A stretch of 10,650 bases of DNA from an uncultured Pseudomonadota bacterium (GTDB taxonomy: Bacteria > Pseudomonadota > Gammaproteobacteria > Burkholderiales > SG8-39), in assembly GCA_903895005.1 (NCBI GenBank), contig CAITSH010000520.1, positions 1 through 10,650 of the forward strand, given 5' to 3'. The position numbers and the translations under genes were made by a program. Shown here in pieces: positions 1 to 7,888 of the stretch (the stretch's first letter is position 1; each line of letters starts with the position of its first letter). The notes under the pieces are model-generated. The model was not told where the DNA came from, made no database searches, and worked only from the letters and a program-made list of their open reading frames with translations.

Positions 1-786
1 GCCGTCCTGCACTGGCTCCACGGTGTAGGTCTTTTGCAGCGTGCGCGCCGGTTTGGGGAGGGGGCCGAAATGCTTTGCGACCATGGCGAGCGTCTGCGCC
101 TCTTCAAACTTGCTGGCGATGACCAGCACGGCGTTGTCGGGCTGGTAGTAGTGGCGGTAAAAGGCCTGCAGGCGCTCGATCGGCACGTTTTCTATGTCCG
201 AGCGTGCGCCTATCGTTGAGCGGCCGTACCCGTGCCAGATGAAGGCCGAGGCGGCCATGCGCTGCGAGAGCACCCCGAACGGGCTGTTCTCGCCCGACTC
301 GAATTCGTTGCGAACCACGGTCATTTCGGTGTCAAGGTCGGCGCGCGACACGCGCGAGTTGACCATCCGGTCGGCCTCGAGTTCGAGCGCCCAGTCAAGG
401 TTGGCCGGAGAGGCCGTGAAGGTTTCGTAGTAGTTGGTGCGGTCAAGCGAGGTGGTGCCGTTCCAGCGCGCGCCCTTTGCCGTGAACTCGGCCTTTACAT
501 CCGGGTGGCGCGCGGTTCCCTTGAACAGCAGGTGTTCGAGCAGGTGGGCCATGCCTGACTCGCCGTAGCCCTCGTCGCGCGATCCGACCAGATAGACGAC
601 GTTGACGGTGATGGTGTCGAGTGACCCGTCTGGCATCAGCAGCACCTTGAGACCGTTGCCGAGGCGGTATTCGGAAATGCCCTCGACGGTGGTGAATTTG
701 GTCGGTCCGGCCGGCTGGGCGAACACGCCCCCGGCAAAGGCGAGGGAAAACAGCATGGTGGCAAGGGAAGGCAGGCGTAGTTTCAT
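1..786 (-). CDS. M16 family zinc metallopeptidase (insulinase/pitrilysin type), N-terminal part
   Basis: This frame starts at ATG 786-784 and runs off the left edge, so 262 residues are visible and the C-terminus is missing. Residues 1-23 form a signal peptide (positive MKLR start, hydrophobic core, AFAGGVFA then QP), so the protein is probably periplasmic or membrane-associated. The inverted zinc motif HLLEH is at residues 81-85 (H81 and H85 zinc ligands, E84 catalytic base), followed by the family-typical LLFKGT. The third ligand is probably E161 in [11 protein letters not shown], at the usual distance of about 76 residues. Such enzymes degrade peptides or oligopeptides. The strings [18 protein letters not shown] and [15 protein letters not shown] resemble the long proteobacterial form of about 900 residues with two M16 halves, but that cannot be seen here. 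The ribosome site before the ATG is weak (GGAATG). It lies 177 bases downstream of azlD on the same strand and need not be in its operon. Confidence 0.93.
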   Translation of the reverse strand, partial: MKLRLPSLATMLFSLAFAGGVFAQPAGPTKFTTVEGISEYRLGNGLKVLLMPDGSLDTITVNVVYLVGSRDEGYGESGMAHLLEHLLFKGTARHPDVKAEFTAKGARWNGTTSLDRTNYYETFTASPANLDWALELEADRMVNSRVSRADLDTEMTVVRNEFESGENSPFGVLSQRMAASAFIWHGYGRSTIGARSDIENVPIERLQAFYRHYYQPDNAVLVIASKFEEAQTLAMVAKHFGPLPKPARTLQKTYTVEPVQDG

Positions 787-963
787 GGCATTCCAGGCTT
801 GTTTTTAATGGGGATCCGGGGTTTTCCGGGTCCTGCGGGCGAACTTCGGTTTTTGCGGGTTGCTTTGGGCTTTATTGCGGATTGGCTCGGTTGCACGGTC
901 GAACCTCTGAGACCGCGCCGTGCCCGCTAAGTTCGGCCGGGACTGCGAGCTGCCCCCGGCATC

Positions 964-1290
964 TTAACCGTTTAGCATGCGCGCAAGGTGCAGCACCGAC
1001 ATCCCGGCCATCAGCGTGAGCAGCGTGTTGCGCGTGCGCCAGGCGACTGCGATGGCGGCAAGGCCCGCCAGTAGCCTGGCATTGGTGAACGACACATTGA
1101 CATGCCCCGCCTCTACCAGCAGTTCGGGCACCACCAGCGAGACAAAAATCGCCACCGGCACAAAGCGCAGTCCCCGTTGCAGCGGCGGCGGCGGCACGAA
1201 GCCCGAAAGCAGCGATATAAACGACGCCCGGGACGAGAAGCTCGTAACGGTGAGCCCGGCGATAAGCAGCCAGATAGTGAGGGTGTCCAT
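964..1290 (-). CDS. azlD: AzlD-family branched-chain amino acid transport subunit
   Basis: The 108-residue product is almost wholly hydrophobic, with about three to four membrane segments. An N-terminal helix (TIWLLIAGLTVTSF) is followed by the loop SGFVPPPPLQRGLRFVPVAIFVSLVVPELL, the typical AzlD pattern of a proline-rich turn, then RGL-x-FVP and a further helix. A C-terminal helix holds the TLLTLMAGMSVLHLAR stretch. Length matches the family (about 100-110 residues). AzlD acts with AzlC in the inner membrane to export branched-chain amino acids, and possibly other hydrophobic amino acids such as methionine; the substrate cannot be read from the sequence. Only three bases separate the azlC stop from this ATG, so the two are translationally coupled. 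Confidence 0.9.
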   Translation of the reverse strand: MDTLTIWLLIAGLTVTSFSSRASFISLLSGFVPPPPLQRGLRFVPVAIFVSLVVPELLVEAGHVNVSFTNARLLAGLAAIAVAWRTRNTLLTLMAGMSVLHLARMLNG

Positions 1291-1293
1291 GGC

Positions 1294-2085
1294 TTAGCCG
1301 CGTCCCTCGCGGGCGTCCTTGCCGCGCTCGGCCAGCATTCCGGCGCCAATGGCAGCGGCGGCGGAAATGATCAGCCCGAGGCGAAAGGGCAGCCCGGCCG
1401 TGACGAGCGCCACTACGCCGGCGGTGCCGGCTGCGGCCACGCTGGCGCGGTCTTTGATATGCGGCACCACCAGCGCGATAAAGGTCAGGATGATGGTGAA
1501 TTCCAGTGACCAGCTGGCAGGCACGCTGGCGCCGAGGGCTATTCCGGCAAGCGTGCCCACCTGCCAGGCCGTCCACACCATGGCGCACGAACCGGCGAAG
1601 TAGCCGTGGCGCTGCGGGTCGTTCGGGTGGTTGTGGAAGGCATTGACCGCGACCGCATAGCTGTTGTCGGACAGTGAATAACTGTACAGCGCGCGCCGCA
1701 GCGGGGTCAGGTGGCGAAGGTGGGGCGAGAGCGACAGGCTGAACAGCATGAAACGCAGGTTGATGACAAAGCCGGCCAGCAGCACCAGCGCCATCGGTGC
1801 CCCGGCGCTCATCAGTTGCAGGGCCGCAAGCTGGCTTGCCCCGGCATAGACCAGCACCGACATGGCCATTGCGGCGAAGGGACTCAGGCCGGCCCCGACC
1901 ATGGCGACGCCGCTGATGACGCCCCAGGACAGGACGCCGGGCATGGCGACGAAGGTGGATTTGGCGCCGGAGACGAATTGCGGGCTGATCTTCAAGGCAA
2001 TACGGGCGGGTTGAGGCGTGCCGGACGGGGTATTTCGGTCGGGAATCGCATTGTATCGCAGGGGCTTGAATCGTCTGTTGTGCAA
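1294..2085 (-). CDS. azlC: AzlC-family branched-chain amino acid exporter, large subunit
   Basis: The 263-residue frame has the AzlC signature. A glycine-rich first helix (PGVLSWGVISGVAMVGAGLS) leads to PFAAMAMSVLVYAGASQLAALQLMSAGAP, then a helix with GFVINLRFMLFSLSLSPHL, a central loop with the conserved SLSDNSYAVAV, and hydrophobic C-terminal helices around VVPHIKDR. It is the pore-forming partner of AzlD and the pair exports branched-chain amino acids across the inner membrane. The frame opens at TTG 2085-2083, which is longer than usual by roughly 25-30 residues and has no clear ribosome site. The hydrophilic N-terminus (residues 1-30) may therefore not be real. A second TTG at about residue 31 or the ATG at about residue 48 are alternatives, although the latter would cut the first helix. 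The 2085 start also overlaps the candidate htpG heat-shock promoter. The stop is three bases before azlD. Confidence 0.88.
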   Translation of the reverse strand: MHNRRFKPLRYNAIPDRNTPSGTPQPARIALKISPQFVSGAKSTFVAMPGVLSWGVISGVAMVGAGLSPFAAMAMSVLVYAGASQLAALQLMSAGAPMALVLLAGFVINLRFMLFSLSLSPHLRHLTPLRRALYSYSLSDNSYAVAVNAFHNHPNDPQRHGYFAGSCAMVWTAWQVGTLAGIALGASVPASWSLEFTIILTFIALVVPHIKDRASVAAAGTAGVVALVTAGLPFRLGLIISAAAAIGAGMLAERGKDAREGRG

Positions 2086-2096
2086 CCCAATATAAT
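2065..2096 (+). promoter_or_regulatory. Candidate sigma-32 heat-shock promoter for htpG, with an overlapping sigma-70-like -10
   Basis: CTTGAA at 2065-2070 matches the sigma-32 -35 consensus (CTTGAAA) except for the last base. After 15 bases comes CCCAATAT (2086-2093), close to the sigma-32 -10 consensus CCCCATNT. A perfect TATAAT at 2091-2096 overlaps it and could serve the housekeeping sigma factor. The start of transcription would be near 2100-2104, leaving a leader of about 40 bases before htpG. HtpG is a known heat-shock regulon member in enteric bacteria, which supports the call. Seen directly: the motifs and spacing. Inferred: use by sigma-32. Confidence 0.6.
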
Positions 2097-2143
2097 TGCG
2101 GTCTGAATCACGCTTTTAATCCACGTTTTACGGGAGTTTTTGC

Positions 2144-4099
2144 ATGAGTGATACCACCAGCACCGCATCCAAACCCGCCGAGGCCGGCAAGGAAACCCTG
2201 GGCTTCCAGGCCGAGGTCAAACAGCTGCTGCAACTGATGATCCATTCCTTGTACAGCAACAAGGAAATTTTCATGCGCGAGCTCGTTTCCAACGCGTCGG
2301 ATGCCGCCGACAAGCTGCGCTTCGAGGCGCTTGCCGCGCCCGCGTTGTACGGCGACGACGCCGAGCTCAAGATCGGCGTTGCCTTTGACAAGGACGCGCA
2401 CACCATCATCATTTCGGACAATGGCATCGGCATGTCGCGCGAGGAGGTGATCGCCAACATCGGCACCATCGCCCGCTCCGGCACGCGCGAGTTCCTGTCC
2501 TCGCTCACCGGCGACCAGGCCAAGGATGCGCGCCTGATCGGCCAGTTTGGCGTCGGGTTTTATTCCTCTTTCATTGTCGCCGACAAGGTCACGGTGCTGA
2601 CGCGCCGCGCCGGCAGCACGGATGCGGTGCGCTGGGAATGCAACATGGGCGAGGGCAGCGGGCAGTACACGCTCGAAGCGGCGGAAAAAGCCACCCGCGG
2701 CACCGAGGTTACGCTCCACCTGCGCGAGGGCGAGGACGAGCTGCTCAATGACTGGAAGCTAAAGTCGATCCTGCGCAAATACTCCGACCACATCGCGATT
2801 CCCATCGTGATGAAAAAGGAAGCCGGGAAACAGGATGGCGAAACCGCGCCGGCTGCGGACGAATTCGAAACCGTCAACCAGGCGAGCGCGCTGTGGGCCC
2901 GCCCCAAATCCGAGGTCACGGAGGAGCAATACAACGAGTTTTACAAGAACATCGGCCACGACTTCGAGCCGCCGCTTGCCTATACGCACAACCGCGTCGA
3001 GGGCCGGCAGGAGTACACACAGCTCCTGTATATCCCAGCGCGCGCACCCTTCGACCTGTTTGACCGCCAGTCCCGCCACGGTGTGCGCCTGTATGTGAAG
3101 CGCGTGTTCATCATGGACGACGCCGAGCAGTTGCTGCCCGCGTATATGCGCTTTGTCCGCGGTGTGGTGGATTCGGCCGACCTGCCGCTCAACGTATCGC
3201 GCGAAATCCTGCAGCAAAGCCGCGACATCGAGGCCATCCGTTCGGGCTGTGTAAAACGCGTACTGACGCTGCTCGAAGACTTAGCGGAAAACCAGAAAGA
3301 GAAGTTTTCCACTTTCTGGCGCGAATTCGGCAAGGTAATCAAAGAAGGCGTGGGCGAGGATTTTGCCAACAAGGATCGCATTGCCAAGCTGCTGCGCTTT
3401 TCTTCGACGCACAACGACAGCGAAGAGCAGACCGTCTCGCTGGCCGATTACGTATCGCGCATGAAGCCGGAGCAGACGAAAATTTACTACGTCACCGCCG
3501 AGACCTTCCTCGCAGCCCAGCACAGCCCGCACCTGGAGTTCTTCCGCAAGAAGGGCGTCGAGGTGCTGCTCTTGTCAGAGCGTGTCGACGAATGGCTGGT
3601 CTCCAACCTCAACGAATTCGAGGGCAAGCCGCTGGCGTCGGTGGCGCGCGGCGAACTCGACCTCGGTGGCCTGGCCGACGAGGAGAAAAAAGCCCAGGAA
3701 GCCCAGGCCGGCGAGTACAAGGGCCTGGTCGAGAAAATCAAGGAAGCCCTCGGTGAACGCGTCAAGGACGTGCGCATCACCCACCGCCTGACCGATTCGC
3801 CCTGCTGCCTGGTGGCGGACGAGCACGATCCGGGTGGTAATCTCGCGCGCATCCTGAAGTCAGTGGGGCAGAAAGCGCCCGATGTGAAGCCCATTCTCGA
3901 GATCAATCCCGACCACGCGATGATCGGACGTTTGAAGGCCGAGACGGCGCGCTTTGGCGACTGGTCCAACCTGCTGTTCGACCAGGCCTTGCTCGCCGAA
4001 GGCGGCCAACTCGAAGACCCTGCGGGCTTTGTTAAACGCATGAACTCGCTGATGCTGGAGATGGCGGGGGACGGGCCTTCGCGGATCGTAGTGCCCTGA
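2144..4099 (+). CDS. htpG: HtpG, bacterial Hsp90 chaperone
   Basis: The 651-residue protein is a full-length cytosolic Hsp90, an ATP-driven dimeric chaperone that remodels client proteins with DnaK. Visible in order are the following. The GHKL ATPase domain has [14 protein letters not shown] (E46 the catalytic glutamate, N50 binding Mg-ATP), SDNGIGM near residues 91-97 (nucleotide-binding aspartate and glycines), the lid GTIARSGT, and [16 protein letters not shown] near 131-146. The middle domain has [13 protein letters not shown], whose R353 corresponds to the ATP-contacting arginine. The C-terminal dimerisation domain ends with [16 protein letters not shown]. The first dozen residues ([14 protein letters not shown]) are a low-complexity extension ahead of the usual start of the domain. 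The ATG has a good ribosome site, GGGAG at 2132-2136, seven bases upstream. It appears to be a single-gene unit under the heat-shock-like promoter at 2065-2096. Confidence 0.98.
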   Translation: MSDTTSTASKPAEAGKETLGFQAEVKQLLQLMIHSLYSNKEIFMRELVSNASDAADKLRFEALAAPALYGDDAELKIGVAFDKDAHTIIISDNGIGMSREEVIANIGTIARSGTREFLSSLTGDQAKDARLIGQFGVGFYSSFIVADKVTVLTRRAGSTDAVRWECNMGEGSGQYTLEAAEKATRGTEVTLHLREGEDELLNDWKLKSILRKYSDHIAIPIVMKKEAGKQDGETAPAADEFETVNQASALWARPKSEVTEEQYNEFYKNIGHDFEPPLAYTHNRVEGRQEYTQLLYIPARAPFDLFDRQSRHGVRLYVKRVFIMDDAEQLLPAYMRFVRGVVDSADLPLNVSREILQQSRDIEAIRSGCVKRVLTLLEDLAENQKEKFSTFWREFGKVIKEGVGEDFANKDRIAKLLRFSSTHNDSEEQTVSLADYVSRMKPEQTKIYYVTAETFLAAQHSPHLEFFRKKGVEVLLLSERVDEWLVSNLNEFEGKPLASVARGELDLGGLADEEKKAQEAQAGEYKGLVEKIKEALGERVKDVRITHRLTDSPCCLVADEHDPGGNLARILKSVGQKAPDVKPILEINPDHAMIGRLKAETARFGDWSNLLFDQALLAEGGQLEDPAGFVKRMNSLMLEMAGDGPSRIVVP

Positions 4100-4116
4100 G
4101 TAATCCGCTTTGCTCA

Positions 4117-4151
4117 GGCTGGAAACGCGTGATTGGTGCGGGTTTCCAGCC
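4117..4151. repeat. Perfect 10-bp inverted repeat after htpG (terminator-like stem without T-run)
   Basis: GGCTGGAAAC at 4117-4126 pairs perfectly with GTTTCCAGCC at 4142-4151, with a 15-base loop. It begins 17 bases after the htpG stop and so is placed like a terminator. No run of T follows on the plus strand, so it is not a canonical intrinsic terminator. It could act as an mRNA 3'-end stabiliser or as a protein-binding palindrome upstream of the deacetylase gene. The stem is seen directly; the role is a guess. Confidence 0.5.
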
Positions 4152-4243
4152 ACCTGCCTCGCACGGTGTCATCATGCATGCGCGCTCGGCAAGCCTGCTT
4201 CAGGCGCATAACGGCATCCCGGTGTTCCAATAGAATTCTGCAA

Positions 4244-5140
4244 ATGCAGATTTTCTACTCCGACCACTTCGTCCTGCCCCTGCCGGCGGGCCACCGCTTT
4301 CCGATGCCCAAGTACGCCCGGCTGCGTGAGCGGGTTTTGGGTGGCGCGCTGGGGGCGGACTGCCGTGTTCCCGATGCGGCCTCCGACGAACAACTGACCC
4401 TGGTCCACGATCCGGTCTATCTGGACAAGGTCAGGCGCGGGACATTGAGCGCGGAGGAAATGCGCGCCATCGGCTTTCCGTGGTCCGAACAAATGGTCGA
4501 ACGCTCGCGGCGGTCATCGGGGGCGACTGTCGCGGCCGCGCGCGCCGCATTGCAGGAGGGCACGGCAGCCAATCTCGCCGGAGGCACGCATCATGCCTTT
4601 CGCGAGCGCGGCGAGGGCTTTTGTGTGTTTAACGACAGTGCGGTGGCGGCGCGGGTTTTACAGGCAGAAGGCGTGGTGAAGCGGGTGCTGATCATCGATT
4701 GCGACGTGCATCAGGGCAATGGCACGGCGGCGATATTTCGCGGCGACGATGCGGTGTTCACCTTTTCCATTCATGGTGCAAACAACTATCCGTTTGCCAA
4801 GGAAACCAGCGATCTTGATATAGAGCTTCCCGATGATACGGGTGATCGCGCCTATCTTGATTTGCTCGAGCCGGGGCTGAAGCTGGCGATGGACAGAGCC
4901 GAGGCGGACCTTGCGATTTATCTTGCCGGCGCCGATCCTTACATTGATGACCGCTTGGGGCGGCTTTCGCTGACCAAGCAGGGCTTGCTCAACCGCGACC
5001 GCATGGTGTTCGAGGCCTGCGCGCGCGTGGGACTGCCGGTGGCGGTGACCATGGCCGGGGGCTATGCGCGCGATATCGAGGACACCATAGACATCAATTA
5101 CCACACGCTGGAAACGGCGGCATGGTTTGCGCGTGGATAA
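4244..5140 (+). CDS. Histone deacetylase-family zinc amidohydrolase
   Basis: The 298-residue enzyme belongs to the bacterial HDAC/acetylpolyamine/AcuC-like superfamily (arginase-fold amidohydrolases). These remove acetyl or acyl groups from lysine, polyamines or other amines; the substrate here is unknown. Key residues are GGTHHA (H116 and H117, catalytic histidines), DCDVHQGNGT (D154 and H156, zinc ligands), AGADPY (D231, third zinc ligand) and MAGGYA (Y274, transition-state tyrosine), so the active site is complete. Q157 replaces the second histidine of the more usual DVHHG. The start is taken at ATG 4244, because MQIFYSDHFVLPLPAGHRFPM is the family N-terminus. The frame stays open upstream to 4133, but those 37 residues look non-coding and overlap the inverted repeat. 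No ribosome site is visible, and a TAGAAT -10-like hexamer sits seven bases before the ATG (4231-4236), so the mRNA may be leaderless. It converges with the peroxiredoxin gene. Confidence 0.93.
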   Translation: MQIFYSDHFVLPLPAGHRFPMPKYARLRERVLGGALGADCRVPDAASDEQLTLVHDPVYLDKVRRGTLSAEEMRAIGFPWSEQMVERSRRSSGATVAAARAALQEGTAANLAGGTHHAFRERGEGFCVFNDSAVAARVLQAEGVVKRVLIIDCDVHQGNGTAAIFRGDDAVFTFSIHGANNYPFAKETSDLDIELPDDTGDRAYLDLLEPGLKLAMDRAEADLAIYLAGADPYIDDRLGRLSLTKQGLLNRDRMVFEACARVGLPVAVTMAGGYARDIEDTIDINYHTLETAAWFARG

Positions 5141-5214
5141 GTAAAAAGGTTGGGAAGGCCCGTCTGGCGGGCATTTCTAGCCTTTGCTGCGAGATGGATT
5201 GATCTTGCGAGGTA

Positions 5215-5340
5215 CTCCCTCCCCCTTGACGGGGGAGGGCTGGGGAGAGGGCGGATCCGCGTTGTATCGACGCTGGTCTAGCTCGCGACGAGTCCCCCTC
5301 TCCCTGTCCCTCCCCCGCGAGGGGGGAGGGAACCTGCTAA
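5215..5340. repeat. REP/BIME-like doublet of inverted GC-rich palindromes
   Basis: Two copies of a roughly 40-bp element lie in opposite orientation between two convergent genes. Copy one has CCCTCCCCC (5217-5225) and GGGGGAGGG (5231-5239) around a 5-base loop, followed by CTGGGGAGAGGGCGG. Copy two has CCCCCTCTCCCTG, then CCCTCCCCC (5308-5316) and GGGGGAGGG (5322-5330) around another 5-base loop. The reverse complement of copy two aligns with copy one along its length. About 35-45 unrelated bases separate them. The end of copy two plus AACCTGCTAA recurs at 7890-7923. The stretch 5341-5370 just beyond also holds three imperfect copies of a GCTTGTAG-like word. It resembles the repetitive extragenic palindromes of many proteobacteria, and may terminate or protect transcripts. 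Confidence 0.75.
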
Positions 5341-5359
5341 GTAGCTTGTGGCTTGTAGC

Positions 5360-5866
5360 TTACAGCTTCTCGAGAATCGACTCTGCGTTCGATACTTCGA
5401 ATTTGCCCGGACCCTCGACGGCGATGTGCTTGACCACGCCGTTGTCAACGATCATGGCAAAGCGGTTCATGCGCATGCCCATGCCGCGTGCGGTGAGGTC
5501 CAGTTCCAGGCCGAGGGCCTTGGTGAACATGGCGCTGCCATCGCCCATCATGCGTACCTTGTCACCGGCCTTTTGCTGGCGGCCCCAGGCGCCCATTACG
5601 AACGCATCATTGACTGCGACGCACCAGATTTCGCTCACGCCCTTGGCCTTGAGTTTGTCGAAATTGGCGACATAGCCGGGCACGTGCTTGGCCGAGCAGG
5701 TCGGGGTGTAGGCGCCGGGCAGGCCGAAAATCACGACCTTCTTGCCCTTGGTGGCCTCGGTGACGTCGACTTCCTTGGGGTTGAGGGGGCAGCCCGCTGC
5801 TTCGTCGAATTCGAGGGCTTCGGTCAGCTTGCCTGCGGGCAGCGTGTCTCCGGCTTTGATGGTCAT
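5360..5866 (-). CDS. Peroxiredoxin, Prx5 (type II) family, apparently 1-Cys
   Basis: The 168-residue protein has the peroxiredoxin active site PxxxTxxC as PGAYTPTC (P50, T54, peroxidatic C57) within VVIFGLPGAYTPTCSAKHVPGY. VNDAFVMGAWG and the RFAMIVDNGVV strand are characteristic of the Prx5/AHP1 group. It reduces hydrogen peroxide and organic hydroperoxides in the cytoplasm. Other cysteines are C26 and C82 only. There is none in the C-terminal half where the resolving cysteine of human PRDX5 lies, so it is probably a 1-Cys enzyme recycled by glutathione/glutaredoxin or a similar thiol (inference). No glutaredoxin domain is fused. The ATG at 5866 has a good ribosome site, GGAG five bases upstream. 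It is transcribed alone, divergent from the GspE-like gene with a 208-base spacer. Confidence 0.95.
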   Translation of the reverse strand: MTIKAGDTLPAGKLTEALEFDEAAGCPLNPKEVDVTEATKGKKVVIFGLPGAYTPTCSAKHVPGYVANFDKLKAKGVSEIWCVAVNDAFVMGAWGRQQKAGDKVRMMGDGSAMFTKALGLELDLTARGMGMRMNRFAMIVDNGVVKHIAVEGPGKFEVSNAESILEKL

Positions 5867-6021
5867 GGCAACTCCAATAGTAGTAATGAATGTAGGGGTA
5901 ATACGGGTAAAAACGGCAGCCGGAATTCGGCAGGGGCAAAGAATGGCGCAGCCGTGGACTAATGTAAAGTCTGGGGGCGTGAAATGGTGTGAAATCTGAC
6001 CGGATGCGTCCGAGCGCTTGC

Positions 6022-6050
6022 TTGCTGCCCGGGACGGGGGCGGCTATATT
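6022..6050 (+). promoter_or_regulatory. Candidate sigma-70 promoter for the GspE-like gene
   Basis: TTGCTG (6022-6027) and TATATT (6045-6050) are spaced by exactly 17 bases, which would start a transcript near 6057, about 18 bases before the TTG start codon. The -10 matches five of six consensus bases and the -35 only three of six, so this is a moderate candidate. The rest of the 5867-6074 spacer, which also serves the divergent peroxiredoxin gene, holds no other feature I can support. Confidence 0.35.
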
Positions 6051-6074
6051 CCACACTCATAACAGGGGAATCCT

Positions 6075-7871
6075 TTGCAGCTTGCCGCCGAATCCTTAGA
6101 CGAACACCGACTGACGCTGAGCGAAGTGCTCGGCGCAATGGTCGAGGACGAACTGGTCGAGCGCATCGAGGCGGACAAGCTGATCGCTGAGCGGCGCATG
6201 CATCGCGGCGACCACCATCCGCTGAGCATCATCGCCGACATGAAATGGCAGATGCCCAAGCCGCCCAACAAGGTCATGCACCTGGAGTGGCTGACCGAGT
6301 GGCTGGCGGGCAGGGTCGGGCAGGCGTATTTCCATATTGATCCGCTCAAAATCAATTTTTCCGCCGTGACGACGGTGATGTCCAACGCCTACGCGGCGCG
6401 CTTCAAGATCCTGCCGGTGGAGGTGACCACGCGCGAGGCGGTGATCGCGACCTGCCAGCCCTTCATCAAGGAATGGGAAAAGGAGCTCAAGCAGATCCTG
6501 CGCCTGGAAATTCGCCGAGTTGTGGCCAATCCGGATGACATAGCGCGTTACCAGGTCGAGTTCTACAACCTCGCCAAGTCGATCAAGGGGGCCTCGGCCA
6601 AGGGTGACGGGCGTTCGGGCATAGGCAACTTCGAACAGCTCGTCGAAATGGGCAAGGAAAAGCAGTTTGACGCCAATGACCAGCATATCGTGCATGTCGT
6701 CGACTGGCTGTGGCAGTACGCCTTTGACCAGCGCGCCAGTGACATCCACATGGAGCCGCGACGCGATGTCGGCGAGGTGCGTTTTCGCATCGACGGCGTG
6801 CTGCATCCGGTGTACCAGATTCCCGCTCAGGTGATGGCCGCGATGACCAGCCGCATAAAGATACTGGGTCGCATGGACGTGGTGGAAAAGCGCCGACCCC
6901 AGGACGGGCGCATCAAGACGCGCACCACCGACGGCCAGGAAGTCGAGCTGCGCCTCTCGACCATGCCCACCGCCTTTGGCGAAAAACTGGTGATGCGGGT
7001 GTTTGACCCCGAGGTCATCGTCAAGGATTTTTCGGAACTGGGATTTTCCGAGGACGACAAGACGCGCTGGGGGAAGATGACCAGCGCGCCGCACGGCATC
7101 ATCCTTGTCACCGGTCCGACCGGCTCGGGCAAGACCACCACGCTCTACTCGACGCTCAAGACCCTGGCGGTGCCCGAGGTGAACGTCTGCACCATTGAAG
7201 ACCCGATCGAGATGGTCGAGCCTTCGTTCAACCAGATGCAGGTGACGCACGGCATAGACCTCAATTTCGCCGACGGCGTGCGCGCGCTGATGCGCCAGGA
7301 CCCGGACATCATCATGGTCGGCGAGATCCGCGACCTGGAAACCGCCGAGATGGCGGTGCAGGCGGCGCTGACCGGCCACCTGGTGCTCTCGACGCTGCAC
7401 ACCAACGATGCGGCCGCGGCGATAACGCGATTACTCGACCTGGGTGTGCCCTCTTACCTGCTCAATTCGACCATTCTTGGCGTGATGGCACAGCGTTTGG
7501 TGCGTACCCTGTGCAAGCATTGCAAGGAAAAGGTGGCTTATGACGACGGCGCGCGCGCCGACGACATTTCATGGGAAGACCTGGTCGCGCCCTGGAAGGC
7601 CAAGCGCCCGACCCATATTTACAAACCGGTGGGCTGTCTTGAATGCCGCAATACCGGCTACCAGGGGCGCGTCGGCATCTACGAGATCCTGTTGCTGTCG
7701 CCGGCGGTGAAAAAAATCATCCACGGCGGCGCGGACCTGGCACAGATACGCGAGCAGGCCTACAAGGAAGGCATGAAGCCTCTGCGCATCAGCGGCGCGG
7801 CCAAAGTGGCGGCTGGCCTCACCACATTTGAGGAAATCGTCAAGGTGGCGCCGCCGGTACAGAAGGAATAG
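6075..7871 (+). CDS. GspE/PilB-family type II secretion or type IV pilus-like assembly ATPase (orphan)
   Basis: The 598-residue protein is a hexameric secretion or pilus assembly ATPase of the GspE/PulE/PilB family, acting at the cytoplasmic face of the inner membrane. An N-terminal region (about 1-175) ends in a GspE-N-like domain (YAARFKILPVEVTTREAVIATCQP). Next comes the ATPase N2 part with the aspartate-box-like RASDIHMEPR and FRIDG. Walker A GPTGSGKTT is at 347-355 (K353), an Asp box lies near CTIEDPIE, and Walker B DIIMVGEIRD is at 411-420 (E417 catalytic). The His box is GHLVLSTLHTND. A tetracysteine zinc motif has C480/C483 (CKHC) and C521/C524 (CLEC). The catalytic machinery looks complete. 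The start is TTG at 6075, chosen because AGGGGA (6064-6069) lies five bases upstream. No pilin, platform (GspF/PilC) or secretin gene is nearby, so which machine it powers is unknown. The N-terminus (residues 1-90) is unlike textbook GspE. Confidence 0.93.
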   Translation: MQLAAESLDEHRLTLSEVLGAMVEDELVERIEADKLIAERRMHRGDHHPLSIIADMKWQMPKPPNKVMHLEWLTEWLAGRVGQAYFHIDPLKINFSAVTTVMSNAYAARFKILPVEVTTREAVIATCQPFIKEWEKELKQILRLEIRRVVANPDDIARYQVEFYNLAKSIKGASAKGDGRSGIGNFEQLVEMGKEKQFDANDQHIVHVVDWLWQYAFDQRASDIHMEPRRDVGEVRFRIDGVLHPVYQIPAQVMAAMTSRIKILGRMDVVEKRRPQDGRIKTRTTDGQEVELRLSTMPTAFGEKLVMRVFDPEVIVKDFSELGFSEDDKTRWGKMTSAPHGIILVTGPTGSGKTTTLYSTLKTLAVPEVNVCTIEDPIEMVEPSFNQMQVTHGIDLNFADGVRALMRQDPDIIMVGEIRDLETAEMAVQAALTGHLVLSTLHTNDAAAAITRLLDLGVPSYLLNSTILGVMAQRLVRTLCKHCKEKVAYDDGARADDISWEDLVAPWKAKRPTHIYKPVGCLECRNTGYQGRVGIYEILLLSPAVKKIIHGGADLAQIREQAYKEGMKPLRISGAAKVAAGLTTFEEIVKVAPPVQKE

Positions 7872-7888
7872 CTACACGATATGGATGC

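Noticed and set aside
893..923. Stem GCACGG/CCGTGC downstream of azlD as a possible terminator
   Set aside because: The stem is only six pairs with a 19-base loop, and no T-run follows on the minus strand.
872..1588. A 238-codon minus-strand frame overlapping azlC and azlD
   Set aside because: It is a frame-shifted reading of both genes, rich in arginine, alanine and glycine with no membrane pattern, while AzlC and AzlD are clearly recognisable.
2108..2719. A 203-codon minus-strand frame opposite the start of htpG
   Set aside because: It is antisense to the conserved Hsp90 ATPase domain and matches no family that I recognise.
4133..4243. An N-terminal extension of 37 codons on the deacetylase
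   Set aside because: The extension has non-coding composition and overlaps an inverted repeat, and the family N-terminus begins at MQIFYSDHF (4244).
5215..5340. The GC-rich repeats as a CRISPR array
   Set aside because: There are only two copies, in opposite orientation and each palindromic, without regular spacers or cas genes.
6096..7400. A 434-codon open frame on the minus strand opposite the GspE-like gene
   Set aside because: It lies antisense to a gene with complete ATPase motifs, its own translation has no recognisable domain, and long antisense frames are expected in GC-rich coding DNA.
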